Shown here in pieces: positions 1-12,659 of a stretch of DNA of 64,000 bases. The DNA is taken from assembly GCA_028023455.1 (NCBI GenBank), contig JAQFVV010006426.1, forward strand, positions 806,001 to 870,000, given 5' to 3'. Position numbers and translations under genes: made by a program. The stretch comes from Epiperipatus broadwayi (lineage: Eukaryota; Onychophora; Udeonychophora; Euonychophora; Peripatidae). Position 1 is the first letter of the stretch, and each line of letters begins with the position of its first letter. A model generated the notes under the pieces. The model was given only the letters and a program-made list of their open reading frames with translations. It did not search any database and was not told the DNA's origin.

Positions 1-186
1 ATGATGATGATGATCATCAAACTTTTAATGGTGTAAATTCATAATGTGATCATGAAATATCTAGTGGTATAAATGCACAATGATGATGATGATCAAACAT
101 CTAGTGGTATAAATGCACAATAATGATGGTATATGATCAAACATAGTGGTATAAATGCACAATGATGATGGTGATGATCAAACAGA
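1..186. repeat. Minisatellite, about 46-bp unit
   Basis: At least four imperfect tandem copies of a unit containing 'CTAGTGGTATAAATGCACAA' followed by a variable (ATG)n run and 'ATCAAACAT'. The array runs off the left edge of the window. The open frames here are only translations of the repeat. Confidence 0.85.
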
Positions 187-1761
187 TCAGATTGGTTTAA
201 ACAACTTAATATGTTTATTAACAACATATAATAATAAATATTTACAAACAAAAATAAATAAAATAAATATTCGGTTATCAAGAATGGCTTTCTATCATTT
301 TGATGGCTTAACACTAGAGAAACAAAATAATTTAAAGTACAGTATATACAAAATTATATTATATAATTCATTAAATATATACATAAAACAAAAAAAAGAA
401 AAGCAAAATGAGAGTTCACTAATTCTAAAATGAATGATGAAAACATTGGAGTTTTGTATTATATAAATATATATACTGTATATGTTCAGTATTGAGATAA
501 GAAAATAAAGTTTTTGAAAAGAAAAAGGAGGATTTTTAATTTGTTGATATTATTGTAGAACATATATACGTATTTTAAAAGAAAAAGTGGATGAACATTT
601 GCTGTGTTATTATATATGATGTATACAGTATTATAGATTCAGTAATTATAGTAATTTTAAGTGTTTTATGAATAAAAGATTGTATATATATATACAATTA
701 CAGCAAAGTCATTACCTGTATACATATTACAATAATATACTTTTGCTTTTGGGTAAAATGAATTTCATATACCTATCTCTGACATCATCAGTGACGCAAA
801 ATTCAGGATGGCTGCCAAAAAAATTTTTTTTTTAATTTTTCCCGATCATTTCAGTGAAAAATCGATTGTAAATTGAAGTAGTGGGTACAAATTGATGATG
901 ATCACTATTGTGAAATATCGCTAAATAGTCAATTGCTAAGCAGGGTAAAAGTGTATATCTATATTTTGTTTATAAACAGGTATATGTATGAAATTTATGC
1001 ATATTTTCCAAAGAAATTAATTATGAAAATATAATATTTGTAACAAATCAAATATGTTCAGAAAATTCATGCACATGCATGTATTTGTTCGTATATAGAT
1101 CAATTCTTGTCAAGTATAACACATATAAAAGGTAATCATTTTTTTTAATAATTATTTTATGTTAATTGAAATGTTTTTATTATATATTATTAAATGCATG
1201 TCTGTGTATGGATATATGAATGTGTTTATAGGTACTTATTAAAAAATATTGTAAATCAATGTAATAATTTTAGTTGTGTACGGTATATAATTTTGTATAC
1301 TATTCAAAATCAGAAACATTATCCAATAAGACCTTAGATATCATTTATTTTTTTGTTATTAATAAACTTATTTAATTGTTAAAAATTATTTGCATCATCT
1401 CTTAGTCACATACAGTAATAGAGCTTGTGTTCTCTGAGCTAAATTCAATGCAGGAGATGAATATACAAATGGGGATGTGTAATTAGTGCTTTTGAGGGAT
1501 CCAGCACTGATCAATCATCTTCATCCTAGTTGGCACAAAAGAGAATACTCGTTAAAGCCCATGCACTATATTTGATTTTAGTTTAGTCTTATTAAAAATT
1601 TAAGTTTATGTTGGCCATTACAAGTAGTCAGAGCATTGACGATGATCAACATGTTTTTGTGTCCCAGCATTACTGTTTTGATTTCTGATTATTGTGTGTT
1701 CTATTGGATGGGCACTAAGTGGTGCATCCAAGTTAATGTTTAAATAATGCTCAATACTTAC
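187..1761. other. Intergenic or intronic DNA, no gene seen
   Basis: AT-rich sequence with short (TA)n runs. I found no coding motif, RNA gene or convincing repeat boundary here. Confidence 0.5.
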
Positions 1762-1849
1762 CTGGTCTACAGAAGACCCATTTCCAATCCAATCACAAAA
1801 TGGACTGTTGATTTTATTATATTGTGGATCATTCATGATGATGAATGGT
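1762..1849 (-). CDS. Possible internal exon of an unknown protein
   Basis: On the minus strand an 88-nt block lies between a plausible acceptor (AAATAG) and a perfect donor (CAG|GTAAGT at 1761-1756). Read with one leading nucleotide it gives 29 codons, PFIIMNDPQYNKINSPFCDW then IGNGSSVDQ, ending in phase 0. The composition is more protein-like than the flanks. An initiator ATG inside it is possible. I do not recognise the protein. It has the same orientation as the WD40 gene, but its phase does not fit directly behind exon 10527-10619, so it is either separated by an unseen exon or belongs to another gene. Evidence is one good donor and composition only. Confidence 0.35.
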
Positions 1850-2160
1850 CTATTTGAATAGTACTGATACTTATTTTGACTTATTGATAATGCTAGTTGA
1901 TGAATTTATAATTATGCTTTTAGTTGCTCTTCTGTTCTCTCAATGATCTCACAGAGATGTTCTAATCTCATGCTTCCCCTTAAATATATCTAACTTATAT
2001 ATTTTTTGATATTAAACATCAATATCTTTAATTTTCATTATTTGAAATATTTTGTATTAACTTAGAGAGTGATGATGATTTTCCATCACTCAAGGTATGA
2101 TTTTACCATCACTTCCATTTTTTCTTTCCACTTTGATACTCCCATCTTGTTACAATATAT

Positions 2161-2455
2161 ATACAAATCAATATATATATCAAAATACAGTAAAATTTAA
2201 ATAAATTATATTATTTTTAGAAGTACTTTCGACTAAACATTTTGTAGTCTTTATCAACGATATAACATTGAATAATCAAAACGAGATAACCTTCAACAAT
2301 ACCCATAGTTCAATTCAGATTTCCCATAATTCTGTTATCTATATATATGTTGTATAGTTGATAAAGACTACAAAATGTTCAGTTGAAAGTACTTCTAAAA
2401 ATAATATAATTTATTTAAATTTTACTGTATTTTGATATATATATATGATTTGTAT
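2161..2455. repeat. Palindromic element with hammerhead-like motif
   Basis: Two inverted arms of about 105 bp (2161-2265 and 2348-2455) enclose about 80 bp. Each arm, read outward, contains UUGAUAA, a stem GACU/AGUC (the minus-strand left arm pairs perfectly as GACUA/UAGUC), GAAA, and a short stem AGU/ACU followed by U. This is the order of a type I hammerhead, but with U3 and A8 in place of C3 and G8 and an unpaired A before stem II. Stem I is at most 3 bp. Similar motifs occur in the palindromes at 28639-29093, 52753-52931 and 63473-63720. Confidence 0.7.
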
Positions 2456-2510
2456 ATTACATATATTGAGGATGGAATACAGATATCAAACTTAATTTAT
2501 TATATATATA

Positions 2511-3180
2511 TAACTAAAACAACACGTGAAATTTTTTACAAACGTATTAAAATAATAATTGAACTGCCCTCTAGCTGCAAAATTCGATAGCATTTTACAA
2601 TAAGAGAGTGACCCCTCTTACCGTCTTTTAGATCTTTTTATGTACAGCCATCCAGAACTATTACCAGCCGAGTTCCAATTTAAATCAGTCTTTATATCTT
2701 TTAATGTAAATTGATCTTTAATCAACTGATATTAAATGTATAGAGTGGAAATCTTTCATTCACTTATAATCAATTAACACATGTTATATACGTAATGATA
2801 AATAATATTTTAATAATGAATAACTATAACAACACGAGAAAATTTTTACAGACCTATTTAAATAATAATTGAACTACTCTCTAGCTGCAAAGTTCGATAG
2901 CATTTTACAATAAGAGAGTTCTAGAAGTGAATGAAAGATTTCCACTCTATACATTTAATATCAGTTGATTAAAGATCAATTTACATTAAAAGATATAAAG
3001 ACTGATTTAAATTGGAACTCTGGCTGGTAATAGTTCTGGATGGCTGTACATAAAAAGATCTAAAAGACGGTAAGAGGGGTCACTCTCTTATTGTAAAATG
3101 CTATCGAACTTTGCAGCTAGAGGGCAGTTCAATTATTATTTAAATACATTTGTAAAAATTTTCACATGTTGTTATAGTTA
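2511..3180. repeat. Long inverted repeat, nested arms
   Basis: The left arm (2511-2765) is repeated in reverse complement at about 2925-3180, including the landmark TGTACAGCCATCCAGAAC and its reverse. Between them, 2817-2935 is a further partial copy of the outer end of the left arm. The result is a palindrome with a partly duplicated arm, as expected from a foldback element or an insertion into itself. No open frame of note. Arms differ by a few substitutions only. Confidence 0.85.
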
Positions 3181-4509
3181 TTCATTATTAAAATATTATA
3201 TATATAGTAATGAAATAAAAAAGCAAGTGGTTTACATAGGAATATGAAAATACTAATCAACAGCCCTTTTAATACTGAATATGTTAATAGCCAGAAACTT
3301 GACTGAGGATGGAGATTAAAATACTAAGGATATGGATTTATATACATCATGAAATCATTCATTACTAGAGCTTAGCTAATGAATAACATCTGAGTTGTTT
3401 TTGTCTTATCATAGGGTTTATCTTTACCTTTTATAGTAGTAATTAATTTTTTTAAAAAGAAAGATTCTTATAATCTGGATCATAAAATGCAGTAATATTC
3501 TACTATAGAATTAACAGCTAATATCAAATATAAATAGATTAGGAGGAAATTTGAATTAGTTCTAGCAAAATAGGTCCTGAAGAAAAAAAATATAATTTAT
3601 GAAATATTTTAAATATTGTTTTAACTGTAATCTAATGCTGAATCTAGCTGTAATTCTAATGCAGCTTTAATTTTCCAATGGATGATTTTTTCTATTACTT
3701 TCTTGATCACATTACCTATTTTTTCTTCTGCAGATTGGTACTAATTCATCATATAAAAATTCTAACATGTGTATGATATATTTAAAATTTCCACTCCACC
3801 ACAGATTTTTAAACATGAATAATGTCATCTGAAAATGATAAATGATCAGCACTTGTCAATTGGCCAAGGTTACAACCTCTTACACATTTTTTCACCATAC
3901 ATTCAATATTATTACAATTTAATTGTTATTGATAAATATATTCATGCATAAAAGATTGTGACCTGAGTCAATTGAAGATTGTTGGTTTAACAAGAAATAT
4001 GTCTCTGGAATCATTTGTCTTTTTTTCTGATAGTTTCAACATATGTTCAAATATTCATATGTTTCATGAAATTGAGATGGAATGGAAGATATATGTGGAA
4101 AAAGAAAGATAAGATTGAGTTATTCTATGAATTAAATTTAATTAATAAACAGATATATTAATCTTTAACTAAGGTTTAAAGATTACATTGACTTACGAGT
4201 CTGAAATGATAGGTATTGGGCATTTGTAAATGAACATGTAATAATTTAATAATGACAAATACTGAACAATGTTGTTTGTGAAAGTTTGTGACCTGTATCA
4301 CTGAAAAATACATCTGTTCATAATTAAACTTGATGCTAGATGGCATATTAATTGGTATTAACTTTTACATAAGATTCTGTTTTAATGATATATTTATTTA
4401 TTCTATATACAATATAATGTTGAAAATTTTGGTACAGAACATCTCAAGGAAATATAATATGGATAAATATATGCAAAAATGTATATGAAATAAGCTTAAA
4501 ATCTGTGAT
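3181..4509. other. No gene seen
   Basis: AT-rich sequence without recognisable coding motifs. A short piece near 3360-3415 resembles the dispersed repeat also seen at 10.4, 10.8 and 12.3 kb. Confidence 0.5.
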
Positions 4510-4772
4510 GTTAGCTTTTGTTTAGTGCACGTTCAACTAAATTATATTAGTCGTAGTCATGGAAATTGGCAGAAGGGAGAAGATTGCCAACTTTATTAAA
4601 GAAATGGTTCCCCTCTCTAAAAATGACCTACTTAAGCAAATAATTAACCATTCAATTATGCTAATCACCCATTCACATTTCTTTAATAAAGCCAGCAATC
4701 TTCGCCCCTCTGGCAGCTGCCAAAACTACGACAAATATAACTTAGTCGAAAGTGCATTAGGCAAAAATTGTT
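4510..4772. mobile_element. Foldback MITE with about 100-bp inverted ends
   Basis: The left end (around TTAGTGCACGTTCAAC, then GTCGTAGT, then AGAAGATTGC and CTTTATTAAAGAAATG) is repeated in reverse complement on the right with about 80% identity. The 81-codon open frame starting at 4559 lies entirely in this hairpin and is not a gene. No transposase. The superfamily is unclear because no target duplication stands out. Confidence 0.7.
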
Positions 4773-5599
4773 ATCTCCACATTATATATATTATATTATA
4801 TTAAAATAATTGTAATTTTTTTTAATGTATAGTTATTTGTTCTGCCTTGTATATTTAAATTTAAGTCAATTTGAGTTTATTTCCAGTAACATCTTGGATA
4901 ATTTATATTTTGCACTTTCTGTTGTTATCTTTGGTTTTTTATATGACTATTTAAAATCTTAGATGTCAGATGAAAAATGGGTTCATTTTTCTATCTATAG
5001 CTAAATTTGATATATTTTACTTATTATCACTGTCGTTAAAAACTTTAACAACAGCACACACCTTTTTTCTTTCAAAAATATATGAATTATAAATATAATG
5101 TTCTTTTAACAAAAAAAACAAACAATCAAAACATTCTCCTTTTTTCTTTCCAAAAACTTTTTTTCCATCACCATATATATATATACATTTACTTTTTTAC
5201 CACATCCAACATTTCGACCACCTTATCTGTAGTCACTTTCAAGGATCTACAAAATACATATTATATTTTTATAATTATCCATACAAATAAAAATAAAATA
5301 AAAACACAAAAAATGCAAATATCCATATCATAAAAAAAACAAAAACATTTTCCTTTTATTTATTTATGTCTTTTATATATATATACACTATACTTAATTG
5401 CTTCTTTCCTCTTCAAACTTTTTCCTTATACATTTCCTTTTTGTAAAAAAACTAACTACATATATATTTTCCTTTCCTTTTTATACCTCTTAAGTACTTA
5501 CTTAAAAACAATATCTTTACATACCAATTTATTCTTTACTTAAAATATATCATTTATACAATTTATTCTATTCAGAACTTTTTATATATAAACTCTTCT
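4773..5599. other. No gene seen
   Basis: AT-rich, pyrimidine-rich on the plus strand from about 5040. The open frame at 5082-5333 is of low complexity and shows no domain. Confidence 0.5.
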
Positions 5600-6906
5600 T
5601 TACTATTCTTTCTCTATATAATCTTACTTTCTCCAACATTTTTGTCTTAAAATCTATATGTCCAAATTCCTTACTGTGCATGTTACCTTGTCTCTAATTT
5701 ATTCTTTGTTGTACCAATATATGACACATTCTTATTATCTTTTATACAATCTAAACACTCAATTCTATAAATACCATTCATATTTTCAACATTCCATTTC
5801 TTGTTTCCTTTATCACATTACCTAAATTATATTTCCCATTTATATACTGGTTTTAACAATAAATTGCATTACTTTCCATATTTCCCATTTATATCCTTAT
5901 CTTTTTACTCTTAAAAAATATTTTTTGATATCTTATAACTATTGTATATAAATTTCCTTTTCCTCTTCTTTTTATCCAATTTTATTTTTATTTTTTCAAT
6001 ATTTTTCTTTCCACATAATTTATTAATAATTTTAGATGGATAATCATTTTTTATTGCCTCTTCTCTTATCTTACCCATTTCTTCCTTAAATAACCTTTCC
6101 TCTGAACATAAATTCCTCTAATTATTCTATTATTAACAATATATATATATATATATAATCACAGAGGGCAGTACTGAATTTCTTAACCATGTGGGGTGAT
6201 TTAATGCTTAATATTTGTATATTTATTTCAGTATAGCGTTATGCATTGGGATTATTTTCTATACATTTGTGTTAGGTGGTTTAAATATTAAAATTACTAA
6301 AGTTTAGTTTGTCTTTATATAATAATAGTAAAACATGTTTGTTTGTAGCAAAAATTAAGATCATTGCTTGCTAAAATTTCAAGTTCTTTGTTTGAGTTGG
6401 TTCATATTTCAATATATAACATCATATAGCAGACAGGTCAAAGTGGTATCATTTTGACCTGGCTATTTTGAAATACGAACTCTAATGTATTTATATATTT
6501 GACTCAATCTTTACCCTATAATTCTTTGATTTTTTAAATTTTAATATCCATATAATTAATTGAATTATTTATCTCCTTTTCCAATGTAAATTCAATGGTT
6601 TCATCAATTAAATTAATATACTTTAAAAAATATTCCGATTTCATATCATTGCAATTAAGCACTAAAAAATAATCATCGACATATCTAACATAAAATATAG
6701 GTTTGTATTTCGTTCCATTAAAAAATCTTTTTCCAAAATATGCCAATAATCCACTTAAACAATTACCCACACTCAAACCTTTACATTACCTATAATATCA
6801 ACATTCTTACAACATATATTCAAAATGTCATGTAATAGATTATATTCTATTTTAATACTTTTATTATCATCTTTAATATACATTTCTATAATTATTTCAA
6901 ATGCTT
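5600..6906 (-). pseudogene. Penelope-like retroelement relic (RT, linker and GIY-YIG)
   Basis: Read on the minus strand. 6906-6790 encodes TTDPSKAFEIIIEMYIKDD and onward. After a frameshift near 6778, 6776-6534 encodes an 80-codon frame with the reverse transcriptase motif C YVRYVDDYF, preceded by GNCLSGLLAYFG, like the conserved block before that motif in Penelope RTs. Around 6090-5940 the segment KEEMGKIREEAIKNDYPSKI matches the RT-to-endonuclease linker, where NGYP is usual. At 5785-5690 NGIYRIECLDC then YIGTTKNKLETR is a GIY-YIG endonuclease start, followed by a stop. The 6140-6530 stretch between RT and linker is unrelated and looks inserted. Several stops and frameshifts make it dead. 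Known of the family: PLEs use this RT plus GIY-YIG layout. Confidence 0.75.
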
Positions 6907-7675
6907 TACTTGGATCTGTGGTGATTGAGTCCCAGCTGTATCAAAGGACACCAACCATTGGAGTGCAATGAACTGAGATCAACCCATGGAACCAGAGTAC
7001 TAGGGAGGAGCAGAATGTTACAGGAAACAACCCAGAGATTGTCATCAAAGACCCAAATAAAATGAGTGACCAATGCCAAGAACCCAAAATACACTCCAAG
7101 CACAAGGTTTGTGAATATAGTAACAATCTTCAGAGCAGATCAATATTTTGTCAAAAGGACCCCCACAAAAGAAAACTGTCACAACTATTAAAAGTTTTGA
7201 ATTTTTGTTTTGTTGTTAAATAAATGTTAATTTGATTTAAATTAAAATGGTCTCTAGTTTACTAAAATCATTTATACATTCACACTCATCAACTTATAGC
7301 CGGATATATATATATACCTACACACACACATTTTATTCTTATATAATATAGTAATATGTTTGGATAGATCTTTACATCAATTGCAATCTGTATATAGGTG
7401 TGGTAATTACAATATAGTGTAAATTCGCCCCTAAAGAGAGCCAAAGACAAATTTCTCCCTGAGTTTGAATACGAGGCATAATGGAATCTGAAAGAGAGGT
7501 GAGGTATGGATGAATTAGTCCAAATTGTATCTAAATTTAATGTGTAAACTTAGAGCCCACTGGGATAGATACAATCATAGGTTAGGTACTTTATTATGTC
7601 ATTCACAGCATCTTACCAGAAGATCCTAAATCTGACCATAGTGAAATGCTCTTCTGGCAGACCATTACAAGCCTT
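6907..7675. other. No gene seen; GC-richer patch at 6907-7135
   Basis: The 6907-7135 patch is richer in G and C than its surroundings and interrupts the upstream side of the Penelope relic. Its two overlapping minus-strand open frames (about 60 codons) show no domain. Probably an unidentified repeat. The rest is AT-rich without features. Confidence 0.4.
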
Positions 7676-8600
7676 AAACAGTAAAGTACTTTTCTTGCTA
7701 TTATCATAAATTAACTCACACCCAATATTCTGTTTACTTCTATATATATTTAAACCCTTTTTACTCTCCATACTAGTTCTCCATCTCTCCAACTCCCTAT
7801 TTTTATTGATGCATCTATTCTTCTATCCCATTCCTTGCCATTATATCACTCAACAATTGTCCTAACCCAATCATTCCACCCTTTTGTATAAGTAAAACTG
7901 ACATATATTCTTTATTCAAATCTTCTGCATACTGTACTATCTTTCTCTTCCATCTTGTTGCCTGTCCTTTTATTTTGCTTTTTGTATTTCTCATGTAAAA
8001 ACTTGATCATCCCATTTCTCCTTGAATTGCCTTCTTTGCCATCCACACATCTGCATCTAATGTAGGTCTTCCTACCTCTCTTTGTACTTTTTCTAAGTAA
8101 TCTAACACCCCTTTACTAATACATAACACATCATTACCATAAGTAGTTCCTTTCTTTTCTTCTCCCATTCATTTAAGCAATTTCTCTGATTACTTAAGAT
8201 GATTCCCAAATAGTTATACCTATTTATCACATTTAATTTTATATCGCCCAATAAAAAATCATTCTCTTCTCTTTCCCCAGTAATTATCATCATTACTTTT
8301 GATTTTTCTTCACTAAATTTAAACCCCATCTCTTTATCCACTCCTGTGCATATCTTCAACATAATTTTTATATTTTCCCTACATTTTGAGCACAAGAAGA
8401 TATCATCCCCAAATAAAAAACCCGATAATATATATATTCATTTGCTTCCTATTAATGGTATCTCTATCCCTTTTCCTAGTTTTTCTATTCCTCTCTTCAT
8501 TTCTCTCAAATATAACAAAAACAAAATAGGTGACATAGGGCATCTGCCTTAGTTCCACCCCAGTTTTAACTTTAACTGATTGTATATGATTTTTGTATTG
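7676..8600 (-). pseudogene. Non-LTR retrotransposon fragment, truncated at both ends
   Basis: The minus strand matches the LINE at 30427-32895. It starts at RT motif B (VKTGVELRQMPYV here, against VKNGVGLRQGCPM in the other copy), continues through KEMGFKFSEEKSKVMMI and NRYNYLGIILSNQ, and ends at low coordinates in sequence matching about 32480 of the other copy. It keeps the GFKFS codons that the 30-kb copy has lost. There are internal deletions and stops. The end near 8600 abuts the Ty3 integrase relic. Confidence 0.8.
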
Positions 8601-8689
8601 GAAGATGATGCCTCCAGGTGGGCAGAATACAAATTTGTAAAAAAATATGAGTGTGAAAGAAACAATACACACTCTAAATAAATTTTTCC

Positions 8690-9270
8690 CATATGGATCT
8701 TGTTAAAAATAAAAGTGCAAAAGAAACTATACACATTTTAATGAAATTTCTGCATATCATGGATCTCTGGAAATTGCTCATTTCTGATAATGGGACCAGG
8801 TTTATATCAGAAGAATTCAATTCTTTTTTGGATGAGTTGAAAGTGAGACATGTATTAGCACTGCCATATCATCCAGAGTCAAATAGTATGGCAGAAAAAT
8901 CAATGCAACAGTTGAAGTTAGCTTAAACAGATTAACCTACTCAAATGTCAAAGAAGCACTGAATATGATGATGCTGCACCAATATATCATGCTGTCCACA
9001 GCCATTGGTAAATAACTGACAGAAATACTGATGGGAAGAAAACTAAGAAATAAACTATCAATACTTTGTCCAAAAAAAGAAAAATCAACAATAATCCTAG
9101 AAAATAGCACACCACTGGATAAAAGGTATGGATAAGAGATAGCCTGCAAAAATTGTGGATCAAGATCCAAATAAAAAAAAGTGATTTCAAAACAAATTGT
9201 AGAAGTTCAAATATCAACAGGAGTAACATATAGACAACATATAAACCATGTCAGAAAAAAACAACTAAAA
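8690..9270 (+). pseudogene. Ty3/gypsy-type integrase fragment
   Basis: The frame at 8693-8926 encodes an integrase core segment: LLISDNGTRFISEEFNSFL (second catalytic Asp in SDNG) and LPYHPESNSMAEKSMQQLK (catalytic Glu after PYHPxSN, here AEKS). In another frame downstream, LMGRKLRNKLS corresponds to the usual gRxlRt block, and QHINHVRKKQ to the C-terminal HvnqlR motif near 9240. The zinc-binding N-terminus and the first Asp are absent. Frameshifts and stops show it is dead. No LTRs were found next to it. Confidence 0.75.
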
Positions 9271-10084
9271 TCAATATTGATCTGGATGTTGAACACTGAG
9301 ATTTCAACTAAAACTGAGAACATAACCAGTGAAAATTTGTGTGGATATCCATGTGACGACTGGTTCAGAATCAGAAGAAGAGTCTAGTGTGTAAAAATAT
9401 CAACTGAGCTTGACAGAATGGCAGGTTAAAAGACCAATGTCATTATAAATACCCAGCATATCTGAAGGTCTATGTCTGTTACTCAGAAAAAATTAAAAAA
9501 TACTATACAGAGTTTCTTAGGAATGGGAGGGAATAGTGCTGTGTGTGGGTGTTCATTCAAAACAGAAAGTATTAAAGTCATTCAATAGAATAGGATTGAG
9601 AAGACAATTATAAATGACCAATAAATATATACAGCAATGTCCATACATAATATTAATTAAAGCTTATGTGTGGAATCTATTCTAAAAAAACAATGACCTT
9701 GTTTTTAGAATATTTGTGTTAGTTATTGTTTTGTTAATGTAAATGCTGATCAACTATAATGAAATTATACTTTACATAATCCTCAATAAATAAATAAATT
9801 TAAAAACTATTTTTAAAAAAATTATAAATCTTATTCATTGGAAAGATTGGTGGTGAAAAAAGATCAAAAATGTCCAGCAATAAAGTGGGATGGACTTAAC
9901 ATTACAATAACGATTGCAACTTTGTATTTCCTGAAAAACTAAACGGATGATAGACAATAATAAAGGAATGCAACTTATATAATTATCAGGATTTGATAGC
10001 ATCTAATAATAATAGTAAATAAAAATTATTATTTGAAGTAAAAACAAAAAAATTAAAGTAGATTAAACGATGAAATCTATTTTG
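9271..10084. other. No gene seen
   Basis: AT-rich sequence downstream of the integrase relic; it may include remaining 3' parts of that element, but no LTR or polypurine tract was identified. Confidence 0.45.
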
Positions 10085-10310
10085 TTTACTACAGTTCTGC
10101 CATCTATTGTAATCTTGAGTAATTGATAGGAGTCAGGTGGTAGTTTCTAAATTCTAATCAAGCATTGTCTCTATCCATATGTCCATACTAGTTTCTAGCT
10201 TATGATAGGATAGGGATTTATTAAGCACTACTATCTGACATCTATTATTTTCACAAGTTTTCTCTAAGTGGCAGAACTATAATGGCAGACATTTATGTTT
10301 TATTGGATTT
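10085..10310 (-). repeat. Decayed relative of hammerhead family A
   Basis: The ends share a short inverted motif (AGTTCTGCCA). On the minus strand it keeps AAGCUA-GAAA-CUAGU from stems II and III of the family A ribozyme, but the CUGAUGA block is lost. A similar decayed fragment lies at 44560-44665. Confidence 0.5.
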
Positions 10311-10369
10311 AGATTTAAAAATAAAGATATTCTATAAATCTAAAACTTGTAGTGACAGTTTCTCACTAA

Positions 10370-12360
10370 TGATGAAGATTACATTATTAAGGTCAATGTC
10401 ATCTCCACCTGATTAAAATGGGATATTTTTATTTCAGCTAAAAATATCTAGATACTCATTTACAGGATACTTATTGCCAAATTAGCTGGTTTTTTAAATG
10501 CAATGCAAATATTAAAACATGATTACCTTGCCTGTGGGCCTGTTGATTAGTCGAAACATATTTTGGTCACTTCCACCAGTTGCAATAAATTGCTTTCCAA
10601 TAAACTGTCCACAATAATTCTAGCATAAAAAATAAATTATTATAATAAACCATGTGTCAAGTTAAATTCTATAATTATTTTACAATATTAAATATATGTT
10701 AAGATATAACAGTCCTCTCAACAACCTCATAAGAAAGAATGGAGGAACCAGATTTATCGCTTGCCTGATGGATGAGGATTTATTTTCTTTACTTGCTTTA
10801 ATCTCTAGCTGAGAATATCTAGATACCAATTTACTGATCAATATTGGATGTTTAACTGAGTTGTTTTTGTATATGTTACCTGAAACAAAACTTGAAGCTT
10901 GATTAGAAACACTCAGAATTCAAACCCATGTTGTGGGAATGACAATTGGATGTGCTACCTTTGAACCATAAGTTCTTTAATAATAACTATAAGAAACAAC
11001 TTTCTATGTTAATTGCACACTGAAAGAGAAAGTTGAGAATGAAGACTGAGAATGACATTAATTTCTGTAGATATAAAAACAAGAGAATGAGAAACAGTTC
11101 AACCTATTAAGTTATATTTTTAAACAAATGATGAATCTTGTAGGTGGACTAAGATTATATAAATACATATCAATAATTGGATGATTATGCACTGATAATA
11201 ATTCCAAGCATATTTGAAAATTTTCAGCTGACCAAAAGTTTCCAAATTCCACTTAGATTCAAAACACAGATCATGTACATAGGAAAAGAGAAGAAGATAT
11301 GCTAATCATTTCATCATCATTTTTTAGTGGATCTTACATCTTAATATGACAAACATGCTGTGTATATTTGCAAGTCATATTAATGTATTTAAAAAGAAAT
11401 CATAGGTTAGCAAACAACCTTATCATATTTGTGGCAATAGTGAACGGAAAAAGAAAGTGTATCCCTTTAAAAGAAAAAAATATCCAATAGAAATTCTACA
11501 ATTCTCAATCTAGACTCAATTTCTATTACATAAAAAGGCATAAGACTTCTATGATCAATTTTTAGCTAAATAATTTTCTAGCATAAAGAACTATATTGCT
11601 GAGAGAGTTGAAGTAATGTTCAGATCTCCTAATAGGAAAAAATAAAGTTGAAATATGATGTGACTGTTATATTTTGGTTAGAAACATAAATCGTAGCTGT
11701 TGCTGGATTTAATACATTTTGGGATAAAGGCTACTAATAACTTTAATTTCCCCCAAATTATGGCTTTTTCCCCATTAGCTGACTGCTTCTTAATTGTCAA
11801 CAAGGACTTAAATGACATTGAAAACTTAGTTTTTATTTAGATTTAAGTCAAATTTTATAAATGATGATGTTTAAATAAGCTCAATTTGCTCTGAAGTTTG
11901 ATGATATTACAAGTTGGAAAGTTCAAGCAATACTAAAAATTATAAGAATTAATCACTAATTTAAATGAATTTTAGAATTGATTTTGGTTGAGTACTTTGC
12001 ATTGAAGAATTTTCAAAATAAACAAGGACTTTGTAAATTTACCCAGACATTTTTTTTAACTAGAAATAAAACTCTTGTTTGATAAATGCACATAACCAAG
12101 AATGCTGGTATAGGTACTTCCACTTTTACAATGTTTATATTACTGTTCCACAATTAGGTAAAACAGACTTTAAACAGCCCATTGCTGCAATGCACCCCCC
12201 CATGCCTCTTATAGAGAAACAGTGAAAGAATTGTTGGATGGTGAGGATTTGAATATTTTTCCATTTTTGCTTTACATTCTAATAACATCCAGATACCCAT
12301 TTGCTAACCAATATTAGATAATTAGCTAAGATGACTAAGGAATAGATAATTTGAAAAAAT
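10370..12360. repeat. Dispersed repeat, three diverged copies
   Basis: Similar segments occur at about 10370-10500, 10730-10875 and 12210-12350. They share the core ATATCTAGATACC(C/A)ATTTACT, then CAATATTGGAT and AACTGAG. Identity is low, so boundaries are approximate. The WD40 exon at 10527-10619 lies between the first two. A minus-strand stretch at 12530-12640 is open for about 45 codons but ends in TGA-TAA and does not fit the WD40 splice phases. Confidence 0.45.
10527..10619 (-). CDS. WD40-repeat protein, exon e (31 codons)
   Basis: Exon in phase 0 at both ends, flanked by acceptor TGCTAG and donor AAG|GTAATC. It encodes NYCGQFIGKQFIATGGSDQN then MFRLINRPTGK. The pattern 'FI-ATGGSDxNMFR' is the third and fourth strand of a WD40 blade, in which GGSD replaces the more common SGSxD. 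It follows exon d (phase 0) across an 8.7-kb intron that contains RTE, tRNA-retropseudogene and family A insertions. Remaining downstream exons were not found between here and position 1. Function of the protein is unknown; WD40 propellers usually serve as binding platforms. Confidence 0.85.
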
Positions 12361-12659
12361 CCTATTTGTAAACTGAAAACAAAAAAAAATTACCTCATCT
12401 AAATATGAATCTAAGGCGTATGGTAGGCTGATATGTGACACCACAAGTCTCTTATTCATAATCATGGAATGTACATCAGTAATGGCAATTTATCATTTCT
12501 CATCATATACATCAAAGACTTTAATATCCTTTTTTCCCACAAACTTTTCTGGATTTGTAATAGAAACAAATAATACAAGGACACTTTTATTACTCATCAC
12601 AATAGAAATATGATGATCTTTTGTTATAATAAATAGTCCATTTGTATAGCATTGACTAT

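Noticed and set aside
768-800. CUGAUGA-like string on the minus strand near 785-800 as a hammerhead
   Set aside because: No stem II can be formed before the next GAAA, and stem I does not pair.
6907-7126. Antisense open frames of 61-65 codons as a small gene
   Set aside because: Two overlapping frames are open simply because the patch is GC-richer; no domain, start context or splice signal.
12392-12640. Minus-strand open stretch with donor-like GAG|GTAATT as a WD40 exon
   Set aside because: It holds TGA-TAA in frame, and exon d joins exon e perfectly without it.
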